From contig CACIWK010000005.1 of NCBI GenBank assembly GCA_902590345.1, positions 1-56,713 on the forward strand: 56,713 nt of DNA. The letters are read 5' to 3'. Each line of letters opens with the position of its first letter. The stretch's first letter is position 1. The notes beneath the pieces are model-generated. The model had not been told where the DNA came from and did no database searches. It saw only the letters and a program-made list of their open reading frames with translations. The position numbers were made by a program, and so were the translations under genes. The stretch is from an uncultured Pelagibacteraceae bacterium (GTDB taxonomy: Bacteria; Pseudomonadota; Alphaproteobacteria; Pelagibacterales; AG-422-B15). Below, piece by piece: positions 31,117-38,554 of the stretch.

Positions 31117-31803
31117 ATGGAAACAAAAGAAGTTTTTGATAAAGTTGCGAGTAAATACGATATCATGAATGATATTATGTCACTCGGTGCACATAGGTAT
31201 TGGAAAGAATTACTAATTGATTGGCTATCCCCAAAGAAAGATATGCATATAATTGATGTAGCCGGTGGTACTGGTGATGTTGCAAGACGTTTTTTAAAAA
31301 GAGTCAAAGGTAAAGGAAAGGCAACCGTGTGTGATCCAAATGAATTTATGGTTGAAGAAGGAAAAAAAAATCGCACCTATAAAGATAAAATTGAATGGGT
31401 AGTAGCACCTGCGGAAGAACTTCCATTCAAAGAAAACACATTTGATGCATACCTCGTATCCTTTGGTGTTAGAAATTATTCAAATATTAAAAAGTCATTA
31501 GGTGAAGCTTACAGAGTTCTTAAACCTGGAGGAAGTTTTTATTGCTTAGAATTTTCTAAAGCTAAGAATGAAACAGTTTCAAGTGCGTATAATATTTATT
31601 CTTCTATTATTCCAGTAATGGGTAAAATTATTGTTGGAGACGAAGAGCCTTATAAGTACTTAACTAAAACAATTAGTAATTTCCCTTCACAGGAAAACTT
31701 TAAAAAAATAATTGAGAGCACACACTTTAAAGAAGTAAAATATAGAAATATTTTTAATGGAATAGTAGCCATTCATCATGCTACAAAAATTATAGATGTT
31801 TAA
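31117..31803 (+). CDS. ubiE: Ubiquinone/menaquinone biosynthesis C-methyltransferase UbiE
   Basis: This 228-residue SAM-dependent methyltransferase has FDKVASKYDIMNDIMSLG, the SAM loop DVAGGTGDVARRF, AEELPFKENTFDAYLVSFGVRN and the C-terminal GIVAIHHATK, all UbiE-specific. It methylates carbon 2 of the benzoquinol ring. The start at ATG 31117 makes it slightly shorter than the usual 250 residues at the N-terminus. Its stop overlaps the ubiB start. Confidence 0.95.
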   Translation: METKEVFDKVASKYDIMNDIMSLGAHRYWKELLIDWLSPKKDMHIIDVAGGTGDVARRFLKRVKGKGKATVCDPNEFMVEEGKKNRTYKDKIEWVVAPAEELPFKENTFDAYLVSFGVRNYSNIKKSLGEAYRVLKPGGSFYCLEFSKAKNETVSSAYNIYSSIIPVMGKIIVGDEEPYKYLTKTISNFPSQENFKKIIESTHFKEVKYRNIFNGIVAIHHATKIIDV

Positions 31804-33331
31804 TAATTTTCTTTTTTTGATCAAACTAATTAGAGTACTTAAAAAATACAATTTATTAAATTTAATAAGTAAAAATATACAATTTAAACTTTTTTTTATT
31901 TTTTTTACGAACTTAATTTCTATAGGCGCACCCTATGACAAGAAGCACAAGGACAAGTCTGACGGATTAAGAATTGCACAGGCATTAAATGAACTTGGCC
32001 CTTCATTTGTAAAATTAGGACAACTCATATCTACTAGGCCCGATATAGTAGGGAATACAATTGCTGAAGACCTTTCATTGTTGAGAGATAATTTACCCCC
32101 TTTTTCCAGAAAAAAAGCTATAGCAATTATCGAAGATGAGTTTGGAACAAATATTGACAATATTTTTTTACAATTTAGCGAACCTATTGCTGCAGCTTCA
32201 ATCGCGCAAGTACATTTTGCTAAAATAAAATCATCAAATACAGAAATTGATGTGGCAGTTAAAGTTTTAAGACCAGAAATAGAAAAAATCATAAATCAAG
32301 AAATGGAAAGGCTTGAGTGGCTTACCACGTTCATGGAAAATTTCAGTGAATTTCAAAGGTTAAGACCTAATTCTATAATTAAAAAAGCAAAGGAAGTCAT
32401 AAAGTTTGAGCTGGATTTAAGATATGAAGCTGCAGCTGCTTCAGAGTTATCTGAAAATACGAATATGGATGAGAGTTTTTATGTACCAACAGTTTATTGG
32501 GATAAAGTTACTCAAAAAATACTCACAATGGAAAAAATTATTGGTGTGCCAGCAGATAAAATTGATGAGTTGAACGAAAAAAAAATAAATATAAAACAAG
32601 CAGCTGAAAATCTTATTATAAATTTTTTAAGACAGTCAATAAGAGATGGATATTTTCATGCTGACCTTCATCAGGGTAATCTATTCCTTAATCCAAAGGG
32701 TAAACTCTTAGCAGTTGATTTTGGTATTATGGGTAGATTGGATAAAAAAAATAGATCTTATTTAGCAGAAATTATTTATGGATTTATAAAACAAGATTAT
32801 TTACATATTGCAAAAATTCATCAAGAAGCAGGCTTGATTGACAAAAACCAATCTATAGAGGATTTTTCACAAGCTCTAAGATCGATTGGGGAGCCAATCA
32901 TAAATCAAAAAGCTAAAAATATTTCAATGGGAAATGTGCTTCTTCAGTTATTTGATATAACAAAGCAATTTAATATGTATTTACAACCACAGCTTTTGCT
33001 TTTACAGAAAACAATGATAACAGTTGAGGGTGTTGCCAGAAAATTGGATCCGAATATTAATTTTTGGGAGGTATCGAAACCAGAAATTGAAACATGGCTA
33101 AAAGATGAGTTAGGAATAAAAAATAGACTTCAACAAACGCAATATGCACTACAAAGTATAGCAAGAAAAGTTCCTGACATTCCCGACTTTATCTCAAGAG
33201 CTGATCAAGCTTTTGATTTGATTGTAAAGAATGAAGAGGATAAAACTCCAAAAAATAAAGGTAGCAGTTCATATATGATAGGTGGTGTGGCCCTTGTGGC
33301 TGGAATAATGCTCGCTTTTGTGCTTATTTAA
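31796..33331 (+). CDS. ubiB: Ubiquinone biosynthesis protein UbiB (ADCK/ABC1 kinase-like)
   Basis: The 511-residue atypical kinase has the KxGQ motif in FVKLGQLISTRPD, an A-rich loop AAASIAQVH, the VAIK-like lysine in VKVLRPEI and the catalytic/metal segment FHADLHQGNLF...LAVDFGIMG. C-terminal hydrophobic residues (about 490-511) form a membrane anchor. It is needed for ubiquinone synthesis, possibly by extracting lipid intermediates from the membrane. It overlaps ubiE by 8 bases and is followed by coaBC after 56 bp. Confidence 0.94.
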   Translation: MFNNFLFLIKLIRVLKKYNLLNLISKNIQFKLFFIFFTNLISIGAPYDKKHKDKSDGLRIAQALNELGPSFVKLGQLISTRPDIVGNTIAEDLSLLRDNLPPFSRKKAIAIIEDEFGTNIDNIFLQFSEPIAAASIAQVHFAKIKSSNTEIDVAVKVLRPEIEKIINQEMERLEWLTTFMENFSEFQRLRPNSIIKKAKEVIKFELDLRYEAAAASELSENTNMDESFYVPTVYWDKVTQKILTMEKIIGVPADKIDELNEKKINIKQAAENLIINFLRQSIRDGYFHADLHQGNLFLNPKGKLLAVDFGIMGRLDKKNRSYLAEIIYGFIKQDYLHIAKIHQEAGLIDKNQSIEDFSQALRSIGEPIINQKAKNISMGNVLLQLFDITKQFNMYLQPQLLLLQKTMITVEGVARKLDPNINFWEVSKPEIETWLKDELGIKNRLQQTQYALQSIARKVPDIPDFISRADQAFDLIVKNEEDKTPKNKGSSSYMIGGVALVAGIMLAFVLI

Positions 33332-33387
33332 AAAAATTTTTCGTTTATTACTAGTCATTTAAGACAAAAAAGTATACGTGTACAAAA

Positions 33388-34584
33388 ATGCAAAATAAAA
33401 AAGTTCTTTTGATTATTACTGGAGGTATTGCTGCATATAAGTCTCTAGAAACAATACGTGAATTAAAAAAAAATAACGTAGATGTAACTTGTATTTTAAC
33501 AAAATCTGGATCTGAATTTGTAACACCTTTATCTATTGAAAGCCTATCAGGAAACAAAGTTTATACTGACTTGTTTAATTTAACAGATGAGCATGATATG
33601 GGTCATATTCAACTTTCTAGATTGTCAGATATTATTTTAGTTGCTCCAGCAACTGCAAATATAATTTCAAAAATGGCTTACGGGGTAGCTGATGATCTCG
33701 CATCTACCGTTCTTATGGCCACAAACAAGCCAATACTAGTTGTACCGGCAATGAATGTAAGAATGTGGTTAAATAATTCTACAAAAAGAAATGTTGAGAC
33801 ATTGAAAAATGATGGCATTGAATTTATCGGACCTGATAACGGTGAAATGGCTTGCGGTGAATACGGCGAAGGCCGCATGGCTGAACCAAATGAAATAGTA
33901 AAATTTATTAAGAAATATTTTGATGTACTTGATTATAAACCTCTAGTAAATCGAACTGCATTAGTTACTGCTGGTCCAACTAAAGAAATGATAGACCCTG
34001 TAAGATTTATCTCTAATGAATCCTCTGGAAAGCAGGGCTACGCAATTGCGGAAACATTACAAAGCTTAGGGGCAAAAACAACTTTAGTTTCTGGCCCAAC
34101 GAGCTTAAACAGACCTAATGTAGAACGAGTCATAAGCGTGGATTCAGCTGATCAAATGTTAGAAGCTTGCAAAAACTCACTACCAGCAGATATAGCAGTA
34201 TGTACCGCTGCCGTAGCAGATTATAAGATTGCTAATAAAGAAATTAAAAAAATAAAGAAAGATGGATCACGTCAAAATATCATTTTAGAAGAAAACCCAG
34301 ATATTTTGGAAAGACTAAGTAAAAGAAACTATCTAAGACCAAAACTAGTAGTAGGTTTCGCGGCTGAAACTAGTAATCTTGAAAGAAATTCCAATGAAAA
34401 ACTAAATAAAAAAGGCTGCGATTGGGTTCTAGGCAACAATGTTGCAGAAAATAGTGTATTTAATCAGGATACAAACAAAATATTCTTTACGTCAAAACTA
34501 TATTCTGAGAACTGGGAATTGATGACAAAAAAAGAAGTGGCCAAGAAACTATGTCAAAAAATTTCACTTCACTTTAACAACTAA
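33388..34584 (+). CDS. coaBC: Bifunctional phosphopantothenoylcysteine decarboxylase/synthetase
   Basis: The 398-residue protein has two domains. CoaC (residues 1 to about 185) has TGGIAAYKS for FMN, active-site His73, APATANIISKMAYG, PAMNVRMW and active-site Cys156 in GEMACGEYGEGRM. CoaB (from about 190) has TAGPTKEMIDPVRFISNESSG for nucleotide binding, AAVADYK and the KKGCDWVLGNNV loop. It makes 4'-phosphopantetheine from phosphopantothenate and cysteine for coenzyme A. Gene order ubiE-ubiB-coaBC-dut is typical of the class. Confidence 0.96.
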   Translation: MQNKKVLLIITGGIAAYKSLETIRELKKNNVDVTCILTKSGSEFVTPLSIESLSGNKVYTDLFNLTDEHDMGHIQLSRLSDIILVAPATANIISKMAYGVADDLASTVLMATNKPILVVPAMNVRMWLNNSTKRNVETLKNDGIEFIGPDNGEMACGEYGEGRMAEPNEIVKFIKKYFDVLDYKPLVNRTALVTAGPTKEMIDPVRFISNESSGKQGYAIAETLQSLGAKTTLVSGPTSLNRPNVERVISVDSADQMLEACKNSLPADIAVCTAAVADYKIANKEIKKIKKDGSRQNIILEENPDILERLSKRNYLRPKLVVGFAAETSNLERNSNEKLNKKGCDWVLGNNVAENSVFNQDTNKIFFTSKLYSENWELMTKKEVAKKLCQKISLHFNN

Positions 34585-34594
34585 TATTATTGAT

Positions 34595-35056
34595 TTGGCT
34601 AATTTACCTTTCTCAGAAGTACATATTAAAAAGACTTCAAAACTTAAAGACTTTGATATTCCTTCTTATCAGACAGATGAGGCTGCTGGAGTTGACTTAA
34701 GTGCATCTATTGAAACTTCAATAAAAATTCGTCCATGGGAAAGAGAAATTATTCCATGTGGAATTTCGATTGCAATGCCAAAGGGTTTGGAAGCTCAGAT
34801 TCGGCCAAGATCTGGTTTAGCATTTAAACACGGTATTACAATATTAAATACACCTGGAACAATAGATAGTGATTATAGAGGTGAAATAAAAGTTGTATTA
34901 ATAAATTTAAGCAAAGATGAATTTACTATTCGTCCAAAAGATAGAATTGCTCAAATGGTCTTTACAAGTGCTATTCAGGTAAAGTTCAAAGAAGTTGAAA
35001 ATCTGGATCAAACAAAAAGGGGGGATGGAGGGTTTGGATCTACTGGAAAAGATTAA
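34595..35056 (+). CDS. dut: dUTP diphosphatase
   Basis: The protein has 153 residues with the five dUTPase motifs: AAGVDLSA, RPRSGLAFKHG, GTIDSDYRGEIKV, RIAQMVF and the C-terminal GFGSTGK phosphate loop. It hydrolyses dUTP to dUMP, keeping uracil out of DNA and supplying thymidylate synthesis. The start is a TTG at 34595; there is no ATG before the first motif, and no clear ribosome binding site, so translation is probably coupled to coaBC 10 bp upstream. It converges on the DUF3501 gene. Confidence 0.95.
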   Translation: MANLPFSEVHIKKTSKLKDFDIPSYQTDEAAGVDLSASIETSIKIRPWEREIIPCGISIAMPKGLEAQIRPRSGLAFKHGITILNTPGTIDSDYRGEIKVVLINLSKDEFTIRPKDRIAQMVFTSAIQVKFKEVENLDQTKRGDGGFGSTGKD

Positions 35057-35646
35057 TCAAAATCTTTTATGAGCGCAGCCTTTACTTCATTAGTAAGAAC
35101 GGAAATATGGGGATAGTGTTCGTGCTCAGTTCCAATTTCAACAGTGCACCCCATATCTTTAAAGTCTCTAATATGATGATCTTCAAACTTAAAGTGCAAA
35201 AAATGGACTGATGATGTTTTGCCTGAATTGTCTGTACGATCTACATCATTTTCAGGAACAGCAAAAATTTTATTTCCATTAACCTTGATATATGTCTTAT
35301 GTTCAACATTACCTAATGAGGATAAAACTTTCCTTCTAGTTATCGGATTATCGATTTCAAACATGAAAGTTGCGACTAATTCTGAACCTTGTGGTATCAA
35401 AGGATTGTAAGCCTCTAACTCATCTCTTAATTGTTCTTCGCCACCTTTTTCAATAAAAAGCATTTCTTGTATCTGGGCCTTCATTGTAAAGAAATTTTCA
35501 AAATAGAATGTAGAATGTGGCCCTAACTCTACTCGTCTATTTTTTTTCATCTCAACAACTTCTTTACGAATTGTCTTACGTTCTTTTGAATAAGAAGATA
35601 GATCTAATAAATCTGTTGAATCAATTCTTTTTTGTTCTAAAGGCAT
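35053..35646 (-). CDS. DUF3501 family protein
   Basis: The 197-residue cytoplasmic protein matches the DUF3501 family: MKKNRRVELGPHSTFYFEN near 33, MLFIEKGG, ELVATFMFEI and a histidine-rich end including EHEHYPH. Function unknown. In many proteobacteria it is encoded with rubrerythrin and a two-cluster Fe-S oxidoreductase, as here (third gene after both), so a role in oxidative-stress or peroxide handling with them is inferred from context. No ribosome binding site is visible; a long AT-rich inverted repeat lies over its start region. Confidence 0.85.
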   Translation of the reverse strand: MPLEQKRIDSTDLLDLSSYSKERKTIRKEVVEMKKNRRVELGPHSTFYFENFFTMKAQIQEMLFIEKGGEEQLRDELEAYNPLIPQGSELVATFMFEIDNPITRRKVLSSLGNVEHKTYIKVNGNKIFAVPENDVDRTDNSGKTSSVHFLHFKFEDHHIRDFKDMGCTVEIGTEHEHYPHISVLTNEVKAALIKDFD

Positions 35647-35686
35647 TTGACTTAATTAATGATTAATTATTAATTATCAAGTCAAA
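35646..35686 (-). repeat. Inverted repeat spanning Fe-S gene end and DUF3501 start
   Basis: TTTGACTT (35646-35653) pairs with AAGTCAAA (35679-35686). Inside, AATTAAT (54-60 of 35600s) pairs with ATTAATT, leaving an 8-base loop and a 3-base bulge. On the mRNA it would place the DUF3501 start codon at the foot of a stem with no ribosome binding site next to it. Confidence 0.45.
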
Positions 35687-37017
35687 TTATAAGATTTAGC
35701 TATAACTTCAATTGGGTGCATAGAAATAAAATTTGCTTCTTTATCGTCATTCAAAAATTCATTTAAGTGTTTGCAAGCGAGTGGGCAATCGGAGACCATA
35801 TACTTATTTTTTTTGTTTCGAATTTGACGAGCAGTTGCCCTGCCGTATTTAATTGCCGACTTTCTTGTTTTTTTCATAACTCCAAAAGTTCCTCCATGTC
35901 CAGCGCACTTTTCAACGACATCTACTTTGGTTTCGGGAATTTTTTTCAACATTTCTAGTGCTTTATTGCCCATATTTTGTGCCCGAGCATGACAGGCGTT
36001 GTGAACAGTAATTCCATCATCAAAAGATTGTAAACCATCAACAAGTCCCTCTTTTTTAGCTATATCAACAATATATTCATCAATGTCAAAAACATGCTTC
36101 GATAGCCGTTTCACATTTTTATTTTCTGGGTTTAATAATGGCCATTCAAACTTTAACATTAATCCACAACTGGCTGTGAGAGTTACTATGTCATAACCTT
36201 GATCAATAAGTTTACACAATTCTTCCGAGATATTTTCCGATTGAATTTTTACTTTTTCATGCTGCGCTTGCTCTAAATGTGGCATTCCACAACAACCTGG
36301 GTACGTTGATATTGTGTCCACGCCATTAAAATTTAAAACATTATTAGCTGCTACTCCTACTTTTGAATTATTATGGTTAACATAACATGTTGAATAAATA
36401 GCGACCTTTCTTCCATAAGCTGGAGCATTTTTATTTAGCTGATTAGAAATATTTTTGAAGTTATCATGAAATGACTTTTTTTCGAACTTGGGTAATTCAG
36501 CATCTTTGTCTATACCTGTCATAAATTCCAATGGACTTCTTGTTAGTTTATTTTTTTTGTCAGATGACCAATTAGCTATACTAGGCGACAGTCTTGCTAG
36601 ACTTGCATTTCGATCTATCTTTGCAAGTTCTTTTGGAATTTTAGATAATTTTTTTTGATCTTCCTGATAAGTTCTGTATCTGAGCATTAGATGAGGAAAA
36701 TCGATATTAAATTCATGAGGCGGTACGTAAGGACATTTAGTCATAAAACACATATCACATAATGTGCATTTATCTGTAACATCCTCGAAATGTTCTTTTG
36801 TTAAATCGTCAACAGACTCATTTGGAGAGTCGTCGATAAAATCAAATAATGTTGGAAAACTATCACAGAGATTAAAACACCGTCGGCAACTATGACAAAC
36901 TTCAAACTGTCGGCGCATCTCAGCATCTAGAGCTTTTTCATTCAGATATTCATCTGAGTTCCAATCTACTATATCCCTTGTAGGTGCAGCTAAACTGCCT
37001 TCTTTTTTTGTATCCAT
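35677..37017 (-). CDS. Two-[4Fe-4S] Fe-S oxidoreductase, HdrD/GlpC-like
   Basis: The protein has 446 residues. Two ferredoxin-type cluster motifs are complete: Cys41-44-47-51 and Cys84-87-90-95. Two cysteine-rich CCG-type domains follow (YPGCCGMPH near 238 and a second with HNACHARAQ and CAGHGGTFG). This is the plan of heterodisulfide reductase D, GlpC and GlcF proteins. No flavin domain is present, so it would act as an electron transfer or disulfide-type subunit. It stands between rubrerythrin and DUF3501 and may pass electrons to rubrerythrin, which here lacks its own rubredoxin domain (inference). An intrinsic terminator ends only 6 bases before its ATG, and no ribosome binding site is visible. 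Confidence 0.87.
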   Translation of the reverse strand: MDTKKEGSLAAPTRDIVDWNSDEYLNEKALDAEMRRQFEVCHSCRRCFNLCDSFPTLFDFIDDSPNESVDDLTKEHFEDVTDKCTLCDMCFMTKCPYVPPHEFNIDFPHLMLRYRTYQEDQKKLSKIPKELAKIDRNASLARLSPSIANWSSDKKNKLTRSPLEFMTGIDKDAELPKFEKKSFHDNFKNISNQLNKNAPAYGRKVAIYSTCYVNHNNSKVGVAANNVLNFNGVDTISTYPGCCGMPHLEQAQHEKVKIQSENISEELCKLIDQGYDIVTLTASCGLMLKFEWPLLNPENKNVKRLSKHVFDIDEYIVDIAKKEGLVDGLQSFDDGITVHNACHARAQNMGNKALEMLKKIPETKVDVVEKCAGHGGTFGVMKKTRKSAIKYGRATARQIRNKKNKYMVSDCPLACKHLNEFLNDDKEANFISMHPIEVIAKSYNLT

Positions 37018-37023
37018 TATAGA

Positions 37024-37050
37024 AAAAAGGGGCTTAAACAGCCCCTTTTT
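37024..37050 (-). terminator. Intrinsic terminator between rubrerythrin and Fe-S gene
   Basis: The 11 bp stem AAAAAGGGGCT/AGCCCCTTTTT has a 5-base loop and a run of Ts on the minus strand. It begins 2 bases after the rubrerythrin stop and ends 6 bases before the ATG of the next gene on the same strand, so expression of the Fe-S gene must depend on read-through. Confidence 0.85.
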
Positions 37051-37052
37051 AA

Positions 37053-37472
37053 TTAATCAATTGAGTCTAATGTTTTTTGGAATTTGCCTGCGTGAGACTT
37101 TTCAGCTTTAGCTAATGTTTCGAACCAATCAGCTATTTCGTCAAAACCCTCTTCTCTTGCAGTCTTTGCCATGCCTGGGTACATATCAGTATATTCATGA
37201 GTTTCCCCAGCTATAGCAGCTTTTAGATTGTCCTCAGTTGAACCAATTGGTTCTCCAGTTGCAGGATCGCCTACTTCTTCCATAAATTCTAAATGTCCGT
37301 GAGCGTGTCCCGTTTCGCCTTCTGCAGTTGATCTAAATACAGCCGCTACATCATTGTGACCTTCTACATCTGCTTTTTGTGCAAAGTATAGATATCTTCT
37401 ATTTGCTTGGCTTTCACCGGCAAATGCCGCTTTTAGGTTATCCAAAGTTTTACTATCTTTTAATTCAGTCAT
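37053..37472 (-). CDS. Rubrerythrin (ferritin-like domain only)
   Basis: The 139-residue diiron protein has two internal repeats: Glu20 and Glu53-x-x-His56, then Glu90/Glu93 and Glu124-x-x-His127, with [13 protein letters not shown] and [13 protein letters not shown] marking each half. Rubrerythrins reduce hydrogen peroxide. The C-terminal rubredoxin-like Cys4 domain of classical members is missing, so an external electron donor is needed, perhaps the Fe-S protein encoded next. A strong ribosome binding site AAGGAG (37479-37484) is 6 bases from the ATG, in contrast to the genes that follow. Upstream lie a promoter, an Irr-type and a Fur-type palindrome. Confidence 0.94.
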   Translation of the reverse strand: MTELKDSKTLDNLKAAFAGESQANRRYLYFAQKADVEGHNDVAAVFRSTAEGETGHAHGHLEFMEEVGDPATGEPIGSTEDNLKAAIAGETHEYTDMYPGMAKTAREEGFDEIADWFETLAKAEKSHAGKFQKTLDSID

Positions 37473-37498
37473 TTATCTCTCCTTAATAAGTTAATATA

Positions 37499-37526
37499 AA
37501 AATATAATCGATTTGAAAAAAGTCAA
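37499..37526 (-). promoter_or_regulatory. Sigma70-type promoter of rubrerythrin
   Basis: TTGACT (-35, 37521-37526) and TATTTT (-10, 37499-37504) are separated by 16 bp. An alternative -10, TATATT, lies at 14 bp. The -35 is 4 bp from the Irr-type palindrome. Confidence 0.6.
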
Positions 37527-37530
37527 TACA

Positions 37531-37545
37531 TTAGAATCATTCTAA
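37531..37545. promoter_or_regulatory. Irr box (iron control element) upstream of rubrerythrin
   Basis: TTAGAATCATTCTAA is a perfect dyad (6-3-6). It matches the known ICE consensus TTTAGAA-N3-TTCTAAA of alphaproteobacterial Irr in 13 of 14 fixed positions when the flanks are included. It sits just upstream of the rubrerythrin -35 and the irr gene is the next gene, so Irr control of this promoter is likely. Confidence 0.75.
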
Positions 37546-37553
37546 ACTGATAT

Positions 37554-37568
37554 TGAGAATTATTATCA
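37554..37568. promoter_or_regulatory. Fur-like 7-1-7 box between irr and rubrerythrin
   Basis: TGAGAAT-T-ATTATCA differs in one base from the classical Fur inverted repeat TGATAAT-N-ATTATCA. It starts 8 bp after the Irr-type box and ends just before the irr stop codon. It may add a second metal-responsive input to the rubrerythrin promoter. Confidence 0.5.
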
Positions 37569-37569
37569 A

Positions 37570-37962
37570 TTAATTATCTAAGTGAACTAGAACTTCTATC
37601 TTATTAATTTTTTTATTTTTTGGAGGTTTTGGAAGACCACTTACTTTCATGTCTGCATTAATATCAATCAATTTTTGATCCTTTTTAGAATAAAAGTGGT
37701 GATGATGCTCAGTGTTAGTATCAAAATAAATACGTTCAGAATTAATCATTAATTTCTTTAAAAGACCTTTTTCGTAAAAGTCGTGAAGTGTATTATAAAT
37801 TGTTGCAAGAGATATCCCTGCTTTCATCTTCAAAAGTTCATTTGAAAGAGTTTCGGCTGTTACATGCTTATTTACGCCGTCAAATAAGTAGTTTGCTATA
37901 ATCACTCTTTGCTTAGTTGGTCTTAGCGAGTTTTGTCTCAAAAAATGCTTGATATCTTTCAT
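37570..37962 (-). CDS. irr: Iron response regulator Irr (Fur superfamily)
   Basis: The 130-residue protein has a winged helix N-terminal domain (RPTKQRVIIANYLF, ISLATIYNTLHDF) and a histidine cluster at 86-89 (TEHHHHFY), which is the Irr-type heme or metal site. The N-terminal heme regulatory motif (GCPWHD type) of Bradyrhizobium Irr is absent. Irr represses or activates iron-use genes according to heme status. Divergent placement next to fabA-fabB-fabI and an ICE-like box in front of the neighbouring rubrerythrin support Irr over Fur, Zur or PerR. Confidence 0.9.
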   Translation of the reverse strand: MKDIKHFLRQNSLRPTKQRVIIANYLFDGVNKHVTAETLSNELLKMKAGISLATIYNTLHDFYEKGLLKKLMINSERIYFDTNTEHHHHFYSKKDQKLIDINADMKVSGLPKPPKNKKINKIEVLVHLDN

Positions 37963-37982
37963 AAATTTATTTTTATTAAAAT

Positions 37983-38012
37983 TTAATGTATTTTACAATG
38001 ATAATACATTAA
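37983..38012. promoter_or_regulatory. 30 bp dyad in the irr-fabA intergenic region
   Basis: TTAATGTATT (37983-37992) and AATACATTAA (38003-38012) are perfect 10 bp inverted copies with a 10 bp spacer, centred in the 91 bp divergent region. It does not match the Irr box. Likely an operator for fabA, for irr or for both. Confidence 0.5.
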
Positions 38013-38053
38013 TCTTTTAAACTTCATATAAAACAATAAGATAGATAAACCTT

Positions 38054-38554
38054 GTGGAAAAAAAATCAAGCTTTACAAAAGAAGATCTTTTAGATTGCGC
38101 TCACGGTAGAATGTTTGGTATTGGAAATGCACGGCTTCCACTTCCACCAATGTTAATGTTTGATAGAATAACCAAAATTACTGATAGTAGTGGTAAATTC
38201 GGCAAAGGTGAAATTGTTGCTCAATTGGATGTAACACCGGACCTGTGGTTTTTTGATTGTCATTTTGAAATGGATCCTGTGATGCCGGGGTGTCTTGGCT
38301 TAGATGCAATGTGGCAACTAGTTGGATTCTATTTAGGATGGATTGGTGAACCAGGACGCGGTAGGGCCCTAGGTTCAGGTAGTGTGAAGTTTGGTGGTGA
38401 AATTTTAAAGGACTCTAAATTAGTTGAATATAAAATTGATATGAAAAAAATAATCAAGAGAGGTGTTATTGTTGGAGTAGGTGATGGCGTTGTAGAAGTA
38501 GACGGTAAACAAATATATTCAGCTGAAAGTTTAAAGGTAGGACTTATTAAATAA
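38054..38554 (+). CDS. fabA: 3-hydroxydecanoyl-ACP dehydratase/isomerase
   Basis: The protein has 166 residues from a GTG start, with catalytic His70 and Asp84, in the same numbering as E. coli FabA, in the context [20 protein letters not shown]. FabA dehydrates 3-hydroxydecanoyl-ACP and isomerises the product to the cis-3 form, the branch point to unsaturated fatty acids. The isomerase function is supported by the fabB gene next to it (the stop codon abuts the fabB ATG). The divergent promoter region toward irr carries a 30 bp dyad. Confidence 0.96.
   Translation: MEKKSSFTKEDLLDCAHGRMFGIGNARLPLPPMLMFDRITKITDSSGKFGKGEIVAQLDVTPDLWFFDCHFEMDPVMPGCLGLDAMWQLVGFYLGWIGEPGRGRALGSGSVKFGGEILKDSKLVEYKIDMKKIIKRGVIVGVGDGVVEVDGKQIYSAESLKVGLIK

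Noticed and set aside
33370..33387. GTATACGTGTAC before coaBC as an operator
   Set aside because: It is an imperfect dyad of low length in AT-rich DNA with no known matching motif.
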